Positions 59,645 through 64,000 of a DNA stretch of 64,000 bases are shown here, in pieces. The DNA lies in NCBI RefSeq assembly GCF_003945325.1, contig NZ_AP019307.1:434001-498000 (forward strand). The letters run 5' to 3'. Source of the DNA: Nocardioides baekrokdamisoli. GTDB lineage: Bacteria; Actinomycetota; Actinomycetes; Propionibacteriales; Nocardioidaceae. The notes beneath the pieces were generated by a model that was given only the letters and a program-made list of their open reading frames with translations, had not been told where the DNA came from and ran no database searches. Each line of letters begins with the position of its first letter. Position 1 is the stretch's first letter. Made by a program: the position numbers and the translations under genes.

Positions 59645-60685
59645 TCAGGAGTTGGCGATGACGGGCTCGGCACGGAAGCGCGCTGAGCGACCGTCGATCC
59701 CCATCAGCTTCCACAGCGGACGGTAGATCGCACCGCGAATACCCAACTCGTCACCGAGCATGCGGACGTCGCTGAACAGGTCGCGAAGCATCTTGTCGGA
59801 GTCCTCGGAGTCCCACCAGATCTCCTTGGCGACCTCGTCCGGGATGCCCATGTCCCGACGGGCCTGCTTGCTCGGAACCATGATCACGTCACACAGGATG
59901 CGCATGATCAGCGGGAACGTCGCGGCGAAGATCTGCTTGCGTACAAAGCCGAGCTCCGGAACGTGGTGCTCCATCCACTGGTGGGCGAAGCCGATGTGGC
60001 GGGCCTCCTCAGCGATGTGGATCTGCATGATCCGGTCGATCATCGGGTGGCTGCCACCGGCGCGCATGATCGACTTCTGGAGGTGGTCGATCGGCTCCTC
60101 GCCGGCGAGGATGCCGGTGAAGAAGATCTCGGGGGCCCACATACCGGCCGAGGCCAGGAACGGGAAGAGCACCTTGAAGTAGGTCGGGGCGCCGGCCACG
60201 TCGATGTCGCACCGGTTCACACCCTCCTGGAACATCTGGATGTGGTGGGTCTCCTCGGTCACCTCGTGCATCGAGTACCGGAACTCCGGGTTGCCGTTCT
60301 CGGCCCACACGTTGTGGTTCATGATGCCGCCGATGAGCAGCATCTCGAACTGCGAACCCACCTTCGCGACCTGCGCGTACCGGTACATCCCGATCTCGAT
60401 CTGACGCTCGCGAGAGAGCGACTTGTACCAGGGGTGGCGACCAATCTCGTCGGCCTCGTTGAGGATGAAGCGGGGGTCATTCTTGAAGACCTCGAACTCC
60501 GGCGAGTCCCAGGCGATGTCGCGGAAGGCTTCGAAGTGCTGGTCGACCGAGGCCTGCGAGAGCGTACGCAGCGTGTCGTAGTAACTCTGCTTGCCGGTGG
60601 CGACGTGTACGCCCGCGGCGGCAACCTTCTGGGCACCCAGGGTCAGTCCCCCGAGCGCCGCCTTGACGGTCCCTACTCCAGCCAT
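59645..60685 (-). CDS. AurF-like diiron oxygenase
   Basis: This 346-residue ferritin-like protein carries the carboxylate-histidine ligands of AurF-type N-oxygenases. They are QFEMLLIGGIMNHN (Glu, about 112), the HEVTEETHHIQMF ExxH pair (about 139-146), the Glu of ILAGEEPID and the final IHIAEEARHIGF (ExxxRH). It may oxidise an aryl amine or another small molecule; the substrate is not deducible. The gene heads an operon with an FprB-like reductase and a TetR regulator. A similar diiron gene sits beside fprB in mycobacteria (from memory). Confidence 0.9.
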   Translation of the reverse strand: MAGVGTVKAALGGLTLGAQKVAAAGVHVATGKQSYYDTLRTLSQASVDQHFEAFRDIAWDSPEFEVFKNDPRFILNEADEIGRHPWYKSLSRERQIEIGMYRYAQVAKVGSQFEMLLIGGIMNHNVWAENGNPEFRYSMHEVTEETHHIQMFQEGVNRCDIDVAGAPTYFKVLFPFLASAGMWAPEIFFTGILAGEEPIDHLQKSIMRAGGSHPMIDRIMQIHIAEEARHIGFAHQWMEHHVPELGFVRKQIFAATFPLIMRILCDVIMVPSKQARRDMGIPDEVAKEIWWDSEDSDKMLRDLFSDVRMLGDELGIRGAIYRPLWKLMGIDGRSARFRAEPVIANS

Positions 60686-60711
60686 GTCCTACACCTCTCG
60701 GTCCGACGCAC

Positions 60712-60765
60712 ACTGTGTCCGACACAGTACGTCCCGTTCACCTGCGGTTCGCACGCTAGTGCGAA
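60712..60765. promoter_or_regulatory. two inverted repeats upstream of the diiron oxygenase operon
   Basis: ACTGTGTCCGACACAGT (60712-60728) is a perfect palindrome with a one-base centre. TTCGCAC (60748-60754) and GTGCGAA (60759-60765) form a second inverted repeat. Both lie 27-80 bases before the oxygenase start. The first has the size and symmetry of a TetR-family operator, and the operon encodes a TetR protein. Confidence 0.62.
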
Positions 60766-60866
60766 TCCGCCTCTCTCACAAGAGTACGCGCGACACAGCG
60801 TCACAGTAATCTTCGACGGTCGTGTCGCTGATCACATGACCGGGACGTGATGTCCCAACAAACCGC

Positions 60867-60905
60867 AGAAGGGCCCCGAACCGCGCAGCGCGGTGGGGCC
60901 CTTCT
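60867..60905 (-). terminator. terminator after thrS
   Basis: An 11-bp perfect outer stem (60867-60877 with 60895-60905) encloses a second pairing (ACCGCG with CGCGGT). On the minus strand GCGGTTTGTT follows. It lies 12 bases after the thrS stop. Confidence 0.82.
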
Positions 60906-60916
60906 GATGGTCGACG

Positions 60917-62833
60917 TCAGACCTGGACGCGATCCTTCACGGCCTGCACGACACGCTCGATCGCTTCCGCGATCGGGACGCCGTTGTCCTGGCGACCGTC
61001 GCGGTAGCGGAATGACACCGCGCCCTTCTCGACGTCCTCGCCACCGGCGATCAGCATGAACGGCACCTTCTGGAGCTGGGCGTTGCGGATCTTCTTCTGC
61101 ATCCGGTCATCGGAGTCGTCGACCTCGACGCGGATCCCGACCTTCTTCAACTCCTCGGCCACCTCGTAGAGGTAGTCGGCGAAGGCGTCGGCGACCGGGA
61201 TCGCCTGCACCTGCACCGGCGCGAGCCACGGCGGCATCGCGCCGGCGTAGTGCTCGACCAGCACGCCGAAGAACCGCTCGATCGAACCGAACTTGGCCGA
61301 GTGGATCATCACCGGCTGCTGCTTGCTGCCGTCGGCGGCGGTGTATTCCAGACCGAAGCGAGCCGGCTGGTTGAAGTCGTACTGGATCGTCGACATCTGC
61401 CACGTCCGCCCGATCGCGTCCTTGGCCTGCACCGAGATCTTCGGGCCGTAGAACGCCGCGCCGCCCGGGTCAGGAACGAGTTCGAGCCCCGACTCCAGAG
61501 CGACCTTCTCCAGCACCCGGGTGGCGGTCTCCCACTGCTCGTCGGTGCCGATGAACTTCGCGTTGTCCGCGTCGCGCGTCGACAACTCGATGTAGAAGTC
61601 GTCGAGGCCGAAGTCCTTGAGGACGCTCAGCACGAAGTTGAGCAGGTGCTTGATCTCACCCGGCGCCTGCTCCGGGGTGACATAGGAGTGACTGTCGTCC
61701 TGCGTCAGCCCGCGTACGCGGGTCAGACCGTGGACGACGCCCGACTTCTCGTAGCGATAGACGGTGCCGAACTCGAAGAACCGCAACGGCAACTCGCGGT
61801 AGGAGCGCCCGCGACTGCCGAAGATCAGATTGTGCATCGGGCAGGACATCGCCTTCAGCTGATACTTCGCACCCTCGAGCTCCATCGGGGGGAACATCGT
61901 GTCGGCGTAGTACGGCAGGTGGCCCGACGTGTGGAACAGCCCGTCCTTCGAGATGTGCGGCGTGCCGACGTACGAGAATCCCTCGTCGACGTGCCGCTGG
62001 CGTACGTAGTCCTCCATGACGCGCTTGATGACGCCACCCTTGGGGTGGAACACCGGGAGTCCGGAGCCGAGCTCGTCGGGGAAGCTGAAGAGATCCAGCT
62101 CGCGGCCGAGCTTGCGGTGGTCACGTCGCTCCGCCTCCTCCAGCAGGCGGAGGTAGTCGTCGAGGGCTTCCTTCGTCTCCCACGCGGTGCCGTACAGACG
62201 CTGGAGTTGCTTGTTCTTCTCATCTCCTCGCCAGTACGCAGCCGCGCTGCGCATCAACTTGAAGGCAGGAATGCGCTTGGTCGTCGGCAGGTGCGGACCG
62301 CGACACAGGTCCTTCCACGCCACCTCGCCGTTGCGGTCGATGTTGTCGTAGATCGTCAGTTCGCCGGCACCGACCTCGGCCGACGCGCCCTCGGCGGCCT
62401 CAGCACTGTTGCCCTTGAGCCCGATGAGCTCCAGCTTGTACGGCTCGTCCTTGAGCTCGATGCGGGCGTCGTCATCGTTGGTCACCCGGCGCTCAAAGCG
62501 CTGGTTGTCCTTGATGATCTTGCGCATCCGGGACTCGATCTTGACGAGGTCCTCGGGCACGAACGGCGTCGGGACGTCGAAGTCGTAGTAGAAGCCGTTC
62601 TCGACCGGCGGTCCGATGCCGAGCTTCGCCTCCGGGAACAGTTCCTGGACGGCCTGGGCCATCACGTGGGCGGTCGAGTGCCGCAGGATGTTGCGTCCGT
62701 CGGTGGAATCGATCGCGACCGGCTCCACCTCGTCGCCGTCGGCGACCTCGTAGGCGAGGTCCTTCAGCGTTCCGTTGACGCGCGCAGCGATCACGCTCGG
62801 GTCTTCACGGAACAGCTCCCAGGCCTTGGTCAC
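60917..62833 (-). CDS. thrS: threonyl-tRNA synthetase
   Basis: This 638-residue class II synthetase charges tRNA-Thr. The N-terminal TGS remnant (residues 1-45) is shorter than in many homologues. The editing domain has [11 protein letters not shown] (about 53-63). The catalytic core shows [29 protein letters not shown] and the zinc and ATP residues, and the anticodon domain ends the protein. The GTG start at 62833 has an excellent GGAGGAG four bases upstream, and a stop codon precedes it in frame, so no longer N-terminus is possible. A strong terminator follows. Confidence 0.96.
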   Translation of the reverse strand: MTKAWELFREDPSVIAARVNGTLKDLAYEVADGDEVEPVAIDSTDGRNILRHSTAHVMAQAVQELFPEAKLGIGPPVENGFYYDFDVPTPFVPEDLVKIESRMRKIIKDNQRFERRVTNDDDARIELKDEPYKLELIGLKGNSAEAAEGASAEVGAGELTIYDNIDRNGEVAWKDLCRGPHLPTTKRIPAFKLMRSAAAYWRGDEKNKQLQRLYGTAWETKEALDDYLRLLEEAERRDHRKLGRELDLFSFPDELGSGLPVFHPKGGVIKRVMEDYVRQRHVDEGFSYVGTPHISKDGLFHTSGHLPYYADTMFPPMELEGAKYQLKAMSCPMHNLIFGSRGRSYRELPLRFFEFGTVYRYEKSGVVHGLTRVRGLTQDDSHSYVTPEQAPGEIKHLLNFVLSVLKDFGLDDFYIELSTRDADNAKFIGTDEQWETATRVLEKVALESGLELVPDPGGAAFYGPKISVQAKDAIGRTWQMSTIQYDFNQPARFGLEYTAADGSKQQPVMIHSAKFGSIERFFGVLVEHYAGAMPPWLAPVQVQAIPVADAFADYLYEVAEELKKVGIRVEVDDSDDRMQKKIRNAQLQKVPFMLIAGGEDVEKGAVSFRYRDGRQDNGVPIAEAIERVVQAVKDRVQV

Positions 62834-62892
62834 GTTTCTCCTCCTCGGTGAGACGCTTGATCGTATCGGGCTTCAAGCGAGAGGCTGACCGC
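62834..62892. promoter_or_regulatory. divergent thrS/P450 control region
   Basis: The 59-base gap between the divergent thrS and P450 starts holds the thrS ribosome site and a 6-bp inverted repeat, GCTTGA and TCAAGC, separated by 12 bases. No room exists for a long leader or T-box on the thrS side. Confidence 0.4.
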
Positions 62893-64000
62893 ATGGTCAC
62901 CACCGTGTACGACCGCGTAGCCGCCGTCTCCGACATGCTTCGCACCGTCCCCACCACGCCCGCCGGCAGCGGCCCACTCCCGGACGGGCCGCGCTGGCCG
63001 GCGATCGTCCAGAGCATCGGCCTGCTCGCCTTCCGTGAGCGCCTGGTCCCCTACCTCGACCGCCGCTACGGCAGCCCGTTCACGCTGCGCCTCCTGCCGC
63101 GGAACCGATCGATGGTGTTCTTCCACGACCCTGATGCGATCCGCGAGATCTTCACCGGGGACCCCGAGGTCTTCCACGCCGGCAAGGGGAACGCGATCCT
63201 CGGGCCGCTGATGGGCGAGCACTCACTCCTGCTCGTCGACTCCGCCCAGCACAAGCGGGCGCGCCGGATGCTGATGCCGGCCTTCAGCCACTCGGCCATC
63301 GACGGCTACCGCGAGATGGTGCACGAGATCGCCCGCGACCATGTCCGCTCGTGGCCCGCCGGCACGCCGTTCTCGGCCCTGGAGGCCATGAACGAGATCA
63401 CCCTCGACATCATCCTCAAGGTCGTGTTCGGCGTGACCGACGACGACCATCTCGACGAGATGCGTCCGCTCGTACGCGACATCATCCAGATCAATCCGGT
63501 CATCCTGCTCGGCTACTCGATGGAGAGGATCCACCGCTTGAAGCCGTGGCGCGATGCCGCTGCCAAGCAGGATCGTCTCGACGCGGCGATCTACGCCCAG
63601 ATCGCGCGGCGACGCGCCGCGGCCGAGGACGACGGCGGCGTGGACGTCCTGGCTCAACTGCTCCGGATCCACGACGAGGACGGCAGCACGCTCACCGACG
63701 TCGAGCTGCGAGACCAACTCGTCACCCTGCTGATGGCGGGCCACGAAACGACCGCCACCGCCCTGGCGTGGACGTTGCAGGAGATCGGGAGCGACCCCGT
63801 ACTCGTGGAGCGCGCGACGCAGGCAGCCGACTCCGGGGACGACGACTACCTCGAAGCAGCGATGAAGGAGGCGATGCGGGTCCACCCGGTGATCGCCTTC
63901 ATCGCGCGACTGCTGATGGAACCCACCACGATCGCGGGCTGCGACCTGCCCGCCGGGACGTACGTCTCCGGGTCGATCATTCTCGCCCACAAGCGCGAGG
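62893..64000 (+). CDS. cytochrome P450, partial
   Basis: The first 369 residues of a soluble P450 run off the right edge. The oxygen-activating I-helix motif is LMAGHETT (about 280-287) and the K-helix ExxR is KEAMRVHP (about 325-332). The substrate-recognition loops and helix C (VDSAQHKRARRMLMPAF) are typical. The heme-binding cysteine loop lies past the window. The start is ATG at 62893. The substrate and redox partner are unknown; the 3Fe-4S ferredoxin and FprB-like reductase in this window are possible donors. Confidence 0.93.
   Translation, partial: MVTTVYDRVAAVSDMLRTVPTTPAGSGPLPDGPRWPAIVQSIGLLAFRERLVPYLDRRYGSPFTLRLLPRNRSMVFFHDPDAIREIFTGDPEVFHAGKGNAILGPLMGEHSLLLVDSAQHKRARRMLMPAFSHSAIDGYREMVHEIARDHVRSWPAGTPFSALEAMNEITLDIILKVVFGVTDDDHLDEMRPLVRDIIQINPVILLGYSMERIHRLKPWRDAAAKQDRLDAAIYAQIARRRAAAEDDGGVDVLAQLLRIHDEDGSTLTDVELRDQLVTLLMAGHETTATALAWTLQEIGSDPVLVERATQAADSGDDDYLEAAMKEAMRVHPVIAFIARLLMEPTTIAGCDLPAGTYVSGSIILAHKRE

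Noticed and set aside
62834-62892. T-box or leader attenuation for thrS
   Set aside because: The gap is 59 bases and mostly the ribosome site. No T-box consensus is present.

Overview
The window is high-GC DNA from an actinobacterium. The evidence is mycobacterial- or streptomycete-type gene neighbourhoods (meaB-thiolase-epimerase-coiled coil; GH65 phosphorylase with beta-phosphoglucomutase; fprB with a diiron oxygenase), an EndoMS/NucS gene in place of visible MutS/MutL, an AlkB-rubredoxin fusion, and many GTG/TTG starts. The very frequent hexamer CGTACG and the gene content suggest Nocardioidaceae (Nocardioides or a relative), but that placement is inference. The window looks like ordinary chromosome with a few accessory pieces: a toxin-antitoxin pair, a partial nucS duplication and dispersed small repeats. 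There is no phage, IS element, CRISPR array or rRNA; one tRNA (Ala, GGC) is present.

Layout. 1-1659: leuS (partial, -). 1982-4778: alkane hydroxylase operon (AlkB-rubredoxin, 3Fe-4S ferredoxin, FAD reductase) facing a PucR-type regulator. 6218-8259: zinc-less-lobe alcohol dehydrogenase and mini-catalase. 8256-10212: YihY-type membrane protein and a Cds1-like PLP enzyme. 10202-13303: surface protein, sortase, DD-carboxypeptidase operon. 13434-22041: compact type IV pilus operon (pilA, pilT, pilB, pilC, three pilin-like proteins, pilD). 22303-25434: two divergent c-di-GMP enzymes. 25492-28019: tRNA-Ala, rsfS, nadD, a 39-residue membrane protein, proA. 28052-30130: secreted phospholipase-D-like protein. 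30279-33309: etfBA, enoyl-CoA hydratase and a small membrane protein. 33367-37418: beta-phosphoglucomutase, GH65 enzyme, Nudix. 37624-43689: thioredoxin/TPR protein, meaB, thiolase, epimerase, vapBC, ccr. 43805-48013: Scy/FilP-like coiled coil, lipoprotein, hydrolase and small membrane proteins. 48061-49128: 3-hydroxybutyryl-CoA dehydrogenase. 49169-50363: nucS and a copy of its 3' third. 50523-53371: small genes and a secreted phosphatase/phosphodiesterase. 53555-56671: ethylmalonyl-CoA mutase and cobalamin adenosyltransferase. 56668-60685: HIT protein, TetR, FprB-like reductase, AurF-like diiron oxygenase. 60917-62833: thrS. 62893-64000: cytochrome P450 (partial).

How it fits together. Several blocks serve growth on reduced carbon. 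AlkB and its redox partners start alkane oxidation, and ETF and enoyl-CoA hydratase serve beta-oxidation. Thiolase, hydroxybutyryl-CoA dehydrogenase, crotonyl-CoA carboxylase/reductase, epimerase, ethylmalonyl-CoA mutase, MeaB and the B12 adenosyltransferase form most of the ethylmalonyl-CoA pathway for acetyl-CoA assimilation. A second theme is the cell surface: type IV pili next to c-di-GMP enzymes, with a PilB that has a c-di-GMP-binding-type N-terminus, beside a dedicated sortase-substrate pair.

Best candidates for something undescribed: (i) 22-bp-period intergenic repeats beginning one base after the stop codons of two genes and feeding into the C-terminus of a third; (ii) a 204-bp copy of the nucS 3' end that differs only at synonymous sites and the stop codon; (iii) the sortase lacking the usual arginine, paired with a substrate that has a non-LPxTG tail; (iv) an apparent AUA start codon for the beta-phosphoglucomutase. 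All assignments are by eye; no database search was run.
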